Below are positions 45,279-54,079 of a stretch of DNA of 64,000 nucleotides, in pieces. The notes beneath the pieces were generated by a model that saw only the letters and a program-made list of their open reading frames with translations, was not told the origin of the DNA and ran no database searches. Positions within the stretch are counted from its first letter, which is position 1; every line of letters starts with the position of its first letter. Origin of the DNA: Roseobacter cerasinus (GTDB lineage Bacteria; Pseudomonadota; Alphaproteobacteria; Rhodobacterales; Rhodobacteraceae); NCBI RefSeq assembly GCF_009811755.1, contig NZ_BLIV01000003.1:496001-560000 (forward strand), written 5' to 3'. A program made the position numbers and the translations under genes.

Positions 45279-46754
45279 CTAGAGGTTGTAGATCACGCCG
45301 AATTTCTCTTTGAGATACGCCAGCAGCGGTGCTTCACTGGGCTCCGCCCCACAGGCGCGGGTGATCAGATCGCGCGCCTCGTAAAGGCCCCCATGGGTCT
45401 GCACAGTGTCCCGCAGCCAGTTTGTGGCGGGTGCCGTATTCCCCTCGGCCAGCGCGCCGTCCAGATCCGGCACCGCCGCGCGCATGGCCTCTTTTAGGCA
45501 GCCCGCGTAGACATTGCCGAGGCTGTAGGTCGGGAAATACCCAAACAGCCCGACCGACCAGTGCACATCCTGCAGGACACCGTTTGAAGGTTTATCGACG
45601 GCGAACCCGAAGTCGGCGGCAAAGCGGTCGTTCCAAGCGGCCTCCAGATCATCCACCGCCAGATCGCCGCTGATCAGTGCACGTTCCAGATCGAAGCGCA
45701 GAAGCACGTGCAGGTTATACTGCAACTCATCCGCTTCGGTGCGGATGAACCCGTCAGAGACGCGGTTCACACACGCATAGAACGCTTCTTCATCGGCAAT
45801 GCCAAAGTCGCCGAAGGTGTCGCGCATCTGCCCATAGAGCCAGCCTGTGAAGGCCCGGCTGCGCCCGATCTGGTTTTCATAGATCCGGCTCTGGCTTTCG
45901 TGCACGCCCATCGACACACCCTGCCCCAGAGGTGTCAGCAGATAGTCGCGGCTGATGTTCTGCTCATAGGTCGCGTGACCAACCTCGTGGATCGTAGAGT
46001 AAAAACAGTTGAACGGGTCGGTCGGATTAGTGCGCGTGGTGATGCGCACATCAAGGCCCGAGCCGGAGCTGAACGGGTGCACCGCCTTGTCCACGCGCCC
46101 ATGCTGCAGGTCATACCCAAAGCGCTCTGCCAGCGTCCGGGTTAGTGTCATCTGCAAGGCGTCATCGAAGTGCCCTGTCAGCTCGGGCGGTGCGGGCGCC
46201 TCTAGCGCTGCCGCACGCAGATTGGCCAGTTCGGGCCGCAGCGCGCCGAACATCATCTCCAGTTCTGGCCCGGTTGTGCCGGGTTCGTAGTCGTCAAGTA
46301 ACGCGTCGTAGAGCGGGCCGCCACCCGAGAGCGCCTGCGCCTCTTCCACGCGCAGGGCGATGATCTCTTTCAACACCGGCAGGAAGAGGGCCACGTCTTC
46401 GGTGCGCCGGGCCTCTGCCCAGATCCCCTGCCCTTCGGAGGTCACCCGCGCGATGCGGGCGGCAAGTTTCGCGGGCACCTTGCTGGTGCGGTCATAGCTG
46501 CGGCGAATGTGGCGCAGCTGCGCCGCAGCCGTCTCGTCAAGCTCTACGCCGTCCAGCGCGGCCAGCCACGCCCCCACCTTGGGGTCGATGCGCCGCGCGT
46601 GCAGCACGCTGGCCATGGCGGCAGCTTCCTCGCCGCGTTGCGGGGCTGCACCGCGTGGCATCATGGTTTCCTGATCCCAGTCCAACCGCCCGGCGACCTG
46701 CGCCAAGGCTTGGGTTTCACGGGTGAACCCCATCAAGTCCTCGTAGGTCGACAT
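45279..46754 (-). CDS. Carboxypeptidase, M32 family
   Basis: The 491-residue protein is an M32 metallocarboxypeptidase. The zinc motif HEVGH is at residues 256-260 in YSTIHEVGHATYEQN, and GVHESQSRIYEN supplies further active-site residues. It removes C-terminal amino acids from peptides in the cytoplasm. Its ATG shares one base with the ctaA stop codon (TGATG at 46756-46752), so translation is coupled to ctaA, an unexpected partner. Confidence 0.93.
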   Translation of the reverse strand: MSTYEDLMGFTRETQALAQVAGRLDWDQETMMPRGAAPQRGEEAAAMASVLHARRIDPKVGAWLAALDGVELDETAAAQLRHIRRSYDRTSKVPAKLAARIARVTSEGQGIWAEARRTEDVALFLPVLKEIIALRVEEAQALSGGGPLYDALLDDYEPGTTGPELEMMFGALRPELANLRAAALEAPAPPELTGHFDDALQMTLTRTLAERFGYDLQHGRVDKAVHPFSSGSGLDVRITTRTNPTDPFNCFYSTIHEVGHATYEQNISRDYLLTPLGQGVSMGVHESQSRIYENQIGRSRAFTGWLYGQMRDTFGDFGIADEEAFYACVNRVSDGFIRTEADELQYNLHVLLRFDLERALISGDLAVDDLEAAWNDRFAADFGFAVDKPSNGVLQDVHWSVGLFGYFPTYSLGNVYAGCLKEAMRAAVPDLDGALAEGNTAPATNWLRDTVQTHGGLYEARDLITRACGAEPSEAPLLAYLKEKFGVIYNL

Positions 46755-47905
46755 CAGGTGGCTCCTCTCAAAGAACTGGCAATTGGGTAACCGCTCAGGA
46801 ATCGCGCGCGCAGGATCAGCACCCAGAGCACCACGGCCATGCCCTGATGCACCAACGCGATATGCACGGGCGCGCCATAAAGTACCGTGCCGATCCCGAT
46901 CACAATTTGCAGCGCGACGGCGGCGATCACAGCGTTGAAGGCGAAGCGTGTTGCGGCATGAGAGGATTTGCGCCCGCGCAGCCAGACGATGATCGCGAAA
47001 GCGGCCAGAAGGTAGCCTGTCAGCCGGTGGATAAACTGCACCAGACCCGGGCTTTCGAAAAAGTTGCGCCAGACGGGTTCCAGTACAAAGGCGCTGTCGG
47101 GCAAGATTTTCCCGCCCATGAGCGGCCAGTCCGTATAGCTGCGGCCCGCATCGATGCCGGCGACCAATGCGCCAATGAGTATTTGAAGAAGGGTGAAATG
47201 CATAAGCCCCGTGGAGAGCGACCACGGCTTGGATTCTCGCGCGCGGCGGGCTTGCAGGAGGTCGCGCGCAAGGCGGCCCAGCTGCAGGATGTACCATGTC
47301 AGCACGCCGAGGATGACAAAGGCCAACCCCAGATGGGTAGCCAGACGGTAGCTGGCCACATCGGTCATGCCCTCGCCCTGAGTCACGCCCGAGGCGACCA
47401 TCCACCAGCCGATGGCACCCTGCGCGCCGCCCAGAGCGCCCAGAAGCAGAAGTTTAGGCGACCAGCCCGCAGGGATCTGGCGGCGCAGGGCGAACCAGCC
47501 GAAGCCCAAAGCCCAGACCAGCCCGATGACGCGGCCCAGCTGGCGGTGGCCCCATTCCCACCAATAGATGACCTTGAAGTCTTCCAGCTCCATCCAGCGG
47601 TTCTGGATCTGGAATTCATCAATGGCGCGGTACTTGGCAAACTCGCTTTCCCATTCCGCAGCTGACAAGGGCGGCAGCGCGCCGGTGATCGGACGCCATT
47701 CGGTGATGCTGAGCCCGCTGTCGGTGAGGCGGGTGAGCCCGCCCACGAGGATCATCAGGAACACCAGACCAAAGAGCATCATCAGCCACGCCCGGATTGC
47801 ACCCCGCGCGCTGCTCTGGCCCTTGTCGATCCCGCCGGGTTGCGCCGCGGGGCGTGTGGTCTCTGGCTGGCTCACGTCTTCGAAGAGCTTGCGCTTGGTG
47901 CTCAT
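46754..47905 (-). CDS. ctaA: Haem A synthase
   Basis: The 383-residue membrane protein oxidises the C8 methyl group of haem O to give haem A for cytochrome c oxidase. It is of the alphaproteobacterial/mitochondrial Cox15 type with about eight helices. Haem-ligand histidines are seen in WEWGHRQLGR, ATHLGLAF, FIHRLTGY and LVHQGMAV. The ATG at 47905 is chosen over one nine codons upstream by family fit; the first ~40 residues are polar, as usual. Other cytochrome oxidase genes are not in the window. Confidence 0.93.
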   Translation of the reverse strand: MSTKRKLFEDVSQPETTRPAAQPGGIDKGQSSARGAIRAWLMMLFGLVFLMILVGGLTRLTDSGLSITEWRPITGALPPLSAAEWESEFAKYRAIDEFQIQNRWMELEDFKVIYWWEWGHRQLGRVIGLVWALGFGWFALRRQIPAGWSPKLLLLGALGGAQGAIGWWMVASGVTQGEGMTDVASYRLATHLGLAFVILGVLTWYILQLGRLARDLLQARRARESKPWSLSTGLMHFTLLQILIGALVAGIDAGRSYTDWPLMGGKILPDSAFVLEPVWRNFFESPGLVQFIHRLTGYLLAAFAIIVWLRGRKSSHAATRFAFNAVIAAVALQIVIGIGTVLYGAPVHIALVHQGMAVVLWVLILRARFLSGYPIASSLRGAT

Positions 47906-47962
47906 GCGGATCTTCCTGATTGTCCGTCCCACCGCCTACCTAATGACAGTGGCCCGCGAGGT

Positions 47963-48727
47963 CTAGCGCGTCCCGTCGTCGCGCGGGGGGCGGCGCAGGA
48001 GCTGGCGCAGCATGCCGTGCATCATCTGCACATCCGCGCGGGTCAGCGGCATGCGGCTCCACATGTTGCGCAGGTTAGTGCGCATCGATTGCGCCTTGTG
48101 CTCGGGGAAGAAAAACCCGGCGTCTTCGAGCCGCTCTTCGTAGTGTTTTGCGAGGTGCTCGACCTCTCCCGCCTCAGCCCAAGGGGTGCCAGCCATCTCG
48201 GTTACCTGCGGTTCCACATCGCCGGTCGCACGCCGCCATTCGTATCCCATCAGCAGCACACATTGCGCGAGGTTCAAAGACGGGAAGGCCGGATTTACCG
48301 GCACCGAGACAATCGCATTGGCCTGCGCGATATCCTCGTTTTCCAGCCCCGCGCGTTCGGGGCCGAAGAGCACGGCCACGCGCTGGCCCTCGGCAATCCG
48401 CCGCGCCGTCTCACGCAAGGCCTCTTCCGGGCTGAACACCGGTTTGGTCAGATCCCGCGAGCGCGCGGTCGTGGCAAAGACAAAGGTGCTGTCGGCAATG
48501 GCCTCGGGCAGATCCGCACACAGACGTGCTTCATCAAGCAGCCGCCCTGCCCCGCTGGCCATGGCCACGGCACTCTGGTTCGGCCAACCATCACGCGGGG
48601 CCACGACACGCATGTGATCAAGCCCGAAGTTCCACATCGCGCGCGCCGCGGCTCCGATGTTTTCGCCCATTTGCGGGCGGACAAGCACAAAGGCGGGCGC
48701 TGCGGGCTGCTGAATACCATCTGTCAT
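47963..48727 (-). CDS. trmJ: tRNA/rRNA methyltransferase, TrmJ (SpoU) family
   Basis: The 254-residue protein has the three SpoU/TrmH motifs of knotted methyltransferases: NIGAAARAMWNFG, LFGPERAGLENEDI and PAFPSLNLAQCVLL. TrmJ methylates the 2'-O of nucleotide 32 in some tRNAs. The C-terminal extension (HLAKHYEERLEDAGFF) is typical of TrmJ. The start at 48727 (MTDGIQQPAAP) fits the family. It is divergent from the ThiE-like gene. Confidence 0.88.
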   Translation of the reverse strand: MTDGIQQPAAPAFVLVRPQMGENIGAAARAMWNFGLDHMRVVAPRDGWPNQSAVAMASGAGRLLDEARLCADLPEAIADSTFVFATTARSRDLTKPVFSPEEALRETARRIAEGQRVAVLFGPERAGLENEDIAQANAIVSVPVNPAFPSLNLAQCVLLMGYEWRRATGDVEPQVTEMAGTPWAEAGEVEHLAKHYEERLEDAGFFFPEHKAQSMRTNLRNMWSRMPLTRADVQMMHGMLRQLLRRPPRDDGTR

Positions 48728-48836
48728 GCGCCGCCTCATAGTGGGCAATGCGCAGGCTCGCAAGCGGCGCGGTCTGGGGGCGTTTCCATTCCGCGTCACT
48801 TGCGCTACTGCTCGGCAAAAGACGTAAGGACCACAC

Positions 48837-49457
48837 ATGGATACGCCCGAGCAGCCCCAGCTTTACCTCGTCACCCCACCGGAGTTCGAGCTGAGCCGGT
48901 TTCCCGATGTGCTGGCCTCCGCGCTGGACGCGCATGAGGTCGCCTGTGTGCGGCTCGATCTGGCAACGCGGGATGAAGACCGGCTGTCGCGCGCAGCGGA
49001 TGTGCTGCGCGAGGTGACCCATGCCCGCGATATCGCGCTGGTGGTCAGCGATCACTGGCGTCTGGCGGAGCGTTTGGGGTTGGACGGTGTTCATTTGACC
49101 GATGGCGCCCGCGCCGTGCGGGAGGCGCGCAAGGCGCTTGGGCCGGATGCGATTGTTGGCAGCTTTTGCGCCACCTCACGCCATGACGGCATGACGGCGG
49201 GCGAAGCGGGTGCGGACTATGTCAGCTTCGGGCCGGTGCGGGCCTCCGGGCTGGGGGATGGCAGCTTTACCGAGACAGATTTGTTCAGCTGGTGGTCCGA
49301 GATGATCGAGGTGCCGGTGGTGGCCGAGGGCAATTTGACGGCGGAGCGCGCAGCCGAACTTGTGCCTTTCACTGATTTCTTTGGCATTGGCGAGGAAATC
49401 TGGGCCGAGGATGACCCGGCCAAAGCGCTCGGCGCGCTGGTCCAGGCAATGGGTTGA
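48837..49457 (+). CDS. ThiE-like thiamine-phosphate synthase
   Basis: The 206-residue TIM-barrel protein follows the ThiE/TenI pattern: LYLVTPP, RLDLATRDEDR, LVVSDHWRLAERLGLDGVHL, then GADYVSFGPV and VVAEGNL. ThiE joins the pyrimidine and thiazole parts of thiamine. Several canonical ThiE residues are altered (for example the usual VNDR is VSDH), so it may be a TenI-like or divergent member. No other thi gene is nearby. Confidence 0.75.
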   Translation: MDTPEQPQLYLVTPPEFELSRFPDVLASALDAHEVACVRLDLATRDEDRLSRAADVLREVTHARDIALVVSDHWRLAERLGLDGVHLTDGARAVREARKALGPDAIVGSFCATSRHDGMTAGEAGADYVSFGPVRASGLGDGSFTETDLFSWWSEMIEVPVVAEGNLTAERAAELVPFTDFFGIGEEIWAEDDPAKALGALVQAMG

Positions 49458-49460
49458 ACG

Positions 49461-50600
49461 TTAGAGAAAGACCCGTTCGATCACCCAGAACGCGCCAACG
49501 GCCGCAATGGCACAGGAGGCCGGGATCGCGACAAGATCGCGATACCAGGGTTTGTCGCGGAACCAGCCGACGAGCAAGAAGGCGATGGCAATGACCGTCA
49601 GCTGCCCCACTTCCACTCCGATGTTGAAGCCGACAAGCGCGGGGATGAACTGGCCCTCCGGCAAGCCGAACTCGCCCAGCACGGAGGCAAAGCCCAGCCC
49701 GTGCAGCAGACCAAAGCCGAAAATCACAGCGGGACGCCAGGGTTTGAGCCCGGCGGTGAAGATGTTCTCAACCGCCACATAGACGATGGAGGCGGCAATC
49801 AGCGGCTCCACGATGCTGGCGGCGATGTTGACCCACCCCAAGGCCCCAAGCGCCAGCGTGACAGTATGGGCCAGCGTGAAGGCGCTGACTTGCCAGACCA
49901 GCGGGCCCATCCGCGTGCTCAGGAAGAAGAGGCCCAGCACAAAGAGGATGTGGTCCAGCCCCTTGGGCAGGATGTGATCGAACCCAACCGGGACATAGCC
50001 TGCAAATGTGGCCCACGGCCCGGCGGCGTCGCCCCCGCTGATCGTGATAGGCGGGCTGCTCTCACCGCCTGCCAGAAACCCGGTATAGGGTGCCTCGACA
50101 CCCTGCTGCCGCAGCACCAGCGCCCCCGATCCTGCTGGCCAGTTCAGGGTGAGGGTGCGGGCGCCTTCGGGCAAAGGCGCTGTCAGGGACCAAAGCGAGA
50201 TCCGCGGCAGTTCATCGTCCAGATCGCCCGGAACCTCCAGACTGCGCTGCGTAAAGACCAACGCCTCCGAGGCTTCGGCCAATGGCAAGGCGTTCCAGTC
50301 CGCCAGCAGTTGCGGCACTTCACGGGCCAGAGCTGCCGCCGACAAGGCGCGCAGCTGCCGATAGGCATCGCTGGCCTCATCATCATTGGTGTTTTCTGCT
50401 GCATCCAGATCGACGCCGGACAGGAACGCTTCAAGGTTGATGCGCAGATCCAGCACAACCGTGTCCCCGCCAGTGACGGTCAGGTCCGCAATGGTCGGCA
50501 CCAATTCATGCGCGCGTGCAGGTGATGGGCCCAAGCCAAAGCTTGACACCGTAACCAAAACCAACAGCTTGAACAGCAGGGCAATCAGGGGTGGTCTCAT
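49461..50600 (-). CDS. HupE/UreJ-family membrane protein with periplasmic N-terminal domain
   Basis: The 379-residue protein has a signal peptide (ending PARA, mature HELVPTIADL), a periplasmic domain of about 190 residues, and a C-terminal part with six to seven helices carrying YVPVGFDHILPKGLDHILFV, the HupE/UreJ hallmark. Relatives are thought to move nickel or cobalt, but this extended form is uncharacterised. Its ATG (50600-50598) overlaps the divergent ATG of the DUF4198 gene in the shared word CATG. DUF4198 proteins are also linked to metals, so the two may act together. Confidence 0.87.
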   Translation of the reverse strand: MRPPLIALLFKLLVLVTVSSFGLGPSPARAHELVPTIADLTVTGGDTVVLDLRINLEAFLSGVDLDAAENTNDDEASDAYRQLRALSAAALAREVPQLLADWNALPLAEASEALVFTQRSLEVPGDLDDELPRISLWSLTAPLPEGARTLTLNWPAGSGALVLRQQGVEAPYTGFLAGGESSPPITISGGDAAGPWATFAGYVPVGFDHILPKGLDHILFVLGLFFLSTRMGPLVWQVSAFTLAHTVTLALGALGWVNIAASIVEPLIAASIVYVAVENIFTAGLKPWRPAVIFGFGLLHGLGFASVLGEFGLPEGQFIPALVGFNIGVEVGQLTVIAIAFLLVGWFRDKPWYRDLVAIPASCAIAAVGAFWVIERVFL

Positions 50601-51411
50601 GAAACTCTTCCAACTCGTTCTGGCAGGGCTACTGCTAAAGGCTCCGGCGGTGCTTGGCCATGAGTTTTGGATCGACCCGCAGCAGTTTCAGATTGCACCC
50701 GGCGATCCGCTGCTGGCGGATCTGCGCAATGGTGAAACCTTCAAGGGCACCTCGCTCGCCTGGTTCGAGAACCGGTTTACCCGGTTCGAGACAGTGCTTG
50801 GCGACACCGTACAGCCCGTGCCGGGGCGTGCGGGTGACACCCCGGCCTTGCAGGCCACTGCGCCGGAGACGGAGGGCCTGCTGGTCATCCTGCATGAAAC
50901 CGCGCCGTCGCGGCTGACCTACAAGGAGTGGGAGAAATTCCTGAAGTTCGCCAAACACAAGGATTTCCCCAATGCTGCCGCAGATCATGTGGCTGCGGGC
51001 TGGCCGCAGGAGGGATTTCGCGAAAGCTATACAAGGCACGCCAAGGCGCTGGTGGCCGTGGGCTCCGGCGCGGGGGCAGACCGCGCCTTTGGTCTGGCGA
51101 CTGAGTTTGTCGCGCTGACCAACCCCTATGGAGCGGAGTTCGACGGGAGCATGCGCGTGAAGGTGCTGTATCAGGGCACCCCGCGCGCCGATGCGCAGGT
51201 GGAGGTCTTTGACCGTGCCCCTGATGGCCGCGTCGACGTCCGGCTGACGCGCACGGATGCGGCAGGAGAAGCGGCGATCTCGGTTGCGCCCGGGCACAGC
51301 TATTTGCTCGACGCCGTGGTGCTGCGCCCCAGTGCCGAGGCCGGCACGGCGGAGCGCGCGCCGGTCTGGGAAACGCTCTGGGCCGCGCTGACCTTTTCGG
51401 TGCCTGACTAA
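50599..51411 (+). CDS. DUF4198-domain periplasmic protein
   Basis: The 270-residue protein has a signal peptide (MKLFQLVLAGLLLKAPAVLG) followed by HEFWIDP, the DUF4198/NikK-like start with an N-terminal histidine that could bind metal after cleavage. The C-terminal region (LTNPYGAEFDGSMRVKVLYQ) is an Ig-like domain. GGGG lies 8 nt before the ATG, inside the coding start of the divergent HupE-like gene. Some DUF4198 proteins help nickel or cobalt uptake, which fits the neighbour. Confidence 0.87.
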   Translation: MKLFQLVLAGLLLKAPAVLGHEFWIDPQQFQIAPGDPLLADLRNGETFKGTSLAWFENRFTRFETVLGDTVQPVPGRAGDTPALQATAPETEGLLVILHETAPSRLTYKEWEKFLKFAKHKDFPNAAADHVAAGWPQEGFRESYTRHAKALVAVGSGAGADRAFGLATEFVALTNPYGAEFDGSMRVKVLYQGTPRADAQVEVFDRAPDGRVDVRLTRTDAAGEAAISVAPGHSYLLDAVVLRPSAEAGTAERAPVWETLWAALTFSVPD

Positions 51412-51453
51412 GACGGGCTTGAACCTGTCCGCGTTCCCCGCCACAAGACCGCC

Positions 51454-52353
51454 ATGACAGTTTTTCCCCCGCCCGACATCTTGTGCATCGGATCAGTCCT
51501 CTGGGATGTGATCGGGCGCTCACCCAGCGTGATGCGGCAAGGCTCTGATGTGCCCGGGCGCATCACCCGCATTCCCGGCGGCGTGGCCATGAACATCGCC
51601 ATGACGCTGGTGCGCTTTGGGCTGACACCGGCCCTGCTGACGGCGATTGGCCGCGACCCCGAGGGCGACGAGCTTGTCGCCGCCTGTGCCGCGCGCGGCA
51701 TGATCACCGACATGATCTACCGCTCGGACGACCTGCCCACAGATGTTTACATGGCTGTCGAGGGCGCCAATGGGTTGATCGCCGCCATTGCCGACGCGCA
51801 TTCGCTGGAAGCCGCCGGATCCAAGATCCTCGCGCCGCTCTCAACCGGACGGTTGGCTACGCCTGAGGCCCCCTACACCGGTTTGGTGGCGCTGGACGGG
51901 AACCTGACACTGGATCTGTTGACTGAGATCGCCCGCAGTCCCCTCTTTGCGCAGGCCGATCTGCGCGTGGCGCCTGCGTCCCCCGGTAAGGCCGAGCGGC
52001 TTGGGCCGTTTCTGCAGGGCGGGCGCGGCACGCTCTATGTCAATCTGGAAGAGGCCAGCCTGCTCTGCCAGCGCAGGTTCGACAACTCGCGCAGCGCCGC
52101 AGAAGGGCTGCTCAGCCGTGGAGCGGCCCGCGTGCTGGTCACCGACGGGGGCGCTGACGCCACAGAAGGGCGGCAGGAGGGCCTGCTGACCCAGACCCCG
52201 CCGCAGGTGCTGGTCACCCGTGTCACGGGCGCGGGAGATACCTTCATGGCCGCCCACATCGCGGCCGAAGCCGAAGGCAACGGGCCGGAGGCGGCATTTG
52301 GCCGCGCCCTTCAGGCCGCCGCCACCTATGTTTCCGGAGGAACCGCCCTATGA
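51454..52353 (+). CDS. psuK: PfkB-family pseudouridine kinase
   Basis: The 299-residue sugar-kinase-fold protein has the PfkB motifs RIPGGVAMNIAMTLVRFG near the N-terminus and VTRVTGAGDTFMAAHIA near the C-terminus, with the catalytic aspartate in GAGD. Overlap with psuG (ATGA at 52350-52353) identifies it as pseudouridine kinase, which makes pseudouridine 5'-phosphate. Together the pair recycles pseudouridine from RNA turnover. Confidence 0.9.
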   Translation: MTVFPPPDILCIGSVLWDVIGRSPSVMRQGSDVPGRITRIPGGVAMNIAMTLVRFGLTPALLTAIGRDPEGDELVAACAARGMITDMIYRSDDLPTDVYMAVEGANGLIAAIADAHSLEAAGSKILAPLSTGRLATPEAPYTGLVALDGNLTLDLLTEIARSPLFAQADLRVAPASPGKAERLGPFLQGGRGTLYVNLEEASLLCQRRFDNSRSAAEGLLSRGAARVLVTDGGADATEGRQEGLLTQTPPQVLVTRVTGAGDTFMAAHIAAEAEGNGPEAAFGRALQAAATYVSGGTAL

Positions 52354-53282
52354 CCGCCCTGCCGCTGATCCGCTCTGCCGAAGTGGCCGCTGCCATGGCC
52401 AGCGACACGCCCGTGGTGGCGCTCGAAAGCACCATCATCACCCACGGCATGCCCTATCCGCAAAATCTTGAGGTGGCGCGGCAGGTAGAAAACGACATTC
52501 GCGGCGCCGGGGCCACGCCTGCCACCATCGCGGTGATCGATGGTACGCTGCATATCGGCCTCGATGACGCGCAGCTGGAAGCGCTCGCGCAGGCAAAATC
52601 GGTTGCCAAACTGTCACGCGCCGATCTCGCGGCCTGTATGGCAACGGGCGGCACCGGCGCAACCACGGTCGCGGCCACAATGATTGCCGCCCAGCTCGCT
52701 GGCATCGAGATCTTTGCGACCGGTGGCATCGGCGGGGTGCATCGCGGGGCCGAGAACAGCTTTGACATCTCAGCTGACCTGATGGAGCTCGCTCAGACGC
52801 GGGTGACGGTGGTCGCAGCTGGTGCCAAAGCCATTCTCGACGTTGAAAAAACGCTGGAAGTGCTTGAAACCCAAGGCGTCCCGGTCATCGCGGTTGGCCA
52901 GGACAGCTTTCCCGCCTTCTGGAGCGCACACTCCCCGCTGAAAGCCCCTTTGCGGATGGATAGGGCGGCTGAGATCGCCCGCGCGCACCACATGCGCGGG
53001 CAGATGGCGCTGCCGGGCGGGCAGCTGATCGCCAATCCGATCCCGGCAGACAGCGAGATCGCCGCAGAGGCATTGGCGCCTATCATCGCACAAGCCCAGG
53101 CCGATGCGGACGTGCATGGTATCCGAGGCAAGGCGGTCACGCCCTATTTGCTGCAACGCATCTTCGAGCTGACCGAGGGCCGCTCCCTCACCGCCAATAT
53201 CGCGCTGGTGCGCAACAACGCGCGGCTTGCGGCGCAAATCGCATCGGAATTGGTCACCCTCACCCGCGAGACGGGAAGTTGA
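52350..53282 (+). CDS. psuG: Pseudouridine-5'-phosphate glycosidase
   Basis: The 310-residue enzyme splits pseudouridine 5'-phosphate into uracil and ribose 5-phosphate. It has the family motifs ALESTIITHGMPYPQN, ATGGTGATTVAATM, IFATGGIGGVHRGAE and TANIALVRNNARLAA. CGGAGGA precedes the ATG, which overlaps the psuK stop. The length is normal. Confidence 0.95.
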   Translation: MTALPLIRSAEVAAAMASDTPVVALESTIITHGMPYPQNLEVARQVENDIRGAGATPATIAVIDGTLHIGLDDAQLEALAQAKSVAKLSRADLAACMATGGTGATTVAATMIAAQLAGIEIFATGGIGGVHRGAENSFDISADLMELAQTRVTVVAAGAKAILDVEKTLEVLETQGVPVIAVGQDSFPAFWSAHSPLKAPLRMDRAAEIARAHHMRGQMALPGGQLIANPIPADSEIAAEALAPIIAQAQADADVHGIRGKAVTPYLLQRIFELTEGRSLTANIALVRNNARLAAQIASELVTLTRETGS

Positions 53283-53358
53283 CCACAGCACCCGGTAAAT
53301 CCATTGTACCGCCCCGGCATTGCGCCTAACTACGGAAGGCGTCAGTCAGAGAAGCGTT

Positions 53359-54078
53359 ATGAACACCCCGTTTGATCCAGACCCCCCGATCCGCAGCAGC
53401 CTTCTCAGCCGTCTGCGGGCCTCATTCCTGACGGGGCTTGTGGTCATCGCCCCCGTGGGGCTGACAATTTGGCTGATCTGGTCGGTTGTCGGTTGGATCG
53501 ACGGCTTTGTGCTGCCGCTGGTGCCCGGCTCCTACCAACCGGACCGGCTGCTGCAGGACTGGCTGGGGCTCGACCCGGAAATCCAGATCAACATTCGCGG
53601 CATCGGCGTGGTGATTTTCCTGGTCTTCACTGTGATTGTCGGCTGGATGGCCAAGGGCATCATAGGCCGGTCGCTGATCCGCTATGGCGAAAGCCTGGTC
53701 GAACGCACACCCGTTGTGCGCACGATCTACTCCGGCATCAAGCAAATCTCCGAGACGGTCTTTGCCCAGTCCGAACGCTCCTTCGAGACCGCTTGCCTGA
53801 TCGAGTATCCGCGCCGCGGCATCTGGGCCATCGGCTTCATCTCGACCACCACCAAGGGCGAAATTGCCATGCGCGGCAACGACGGCCAACCGATGGTGAG
53901 TGTCTTTGTGCCCACAACCCCAAACCCGACCTCAGGCTTTCTGCTGTTCTTCCCCGCAGATGATGTGATCGAGCTGGATATGACGGTCGAGGATGCGGCC
54001 AAACTGGTGATCTCCGCCGGTCTGGTCTATCCCAATGGCAAGGATGCGGATGCGCCGCTGTCCGTGGGGCAGATCTGA
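53359..54078 (+). CDS. DUF502 membrane protein
   Basis: The 239-residue protein has two membrane helices near the N-terminus (LTGLVVIAPVGLTIWLIWSVV and GIGVVIFLVFTVIVGWMA) and a soluble C-terminal domain with VRTIYSGIKQISETVF and FVPTTPNPTSGFLLFFP, hallmarks of DUF502. The function is unknown. ATG 53359 is preferred to a start at 53320. It is convergent with the patatin gene with one base between the stop codons. Confidence 0.9.
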   Translation: MNTPFDPDPPIRSSLLSRLRASFLTGLVVIAPVGLTIWLIWSVVGWIDGFVLPLVPGSYQPDRLLQDWLGLDPEIQINIRGIGVVIFLVFTVIVGWMAKGIIGRSLIRYGESLVERTPVVRTIYSGIKQISETVFAQSERSFETACLIEYPRRGIWAIGFISTTTKGEIAMRGNDGQPMVSVFVPTTPNPTSGFLLFFPADDVIELDMTVEDAAKLVISAGLVYPNGKDADAPLSVGQI

Positions 54079-54079
54079 G

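Noticed and set aside
47160-47200. Sequence similar to the TATTTTTGG element inside ctaA
   Set aside because: It encodes the conserved CtaA stretch MHFTLLQILIGAL, so the likeness (TGAGTATTT and AAGGGTGAA) is explained by coding constraint.
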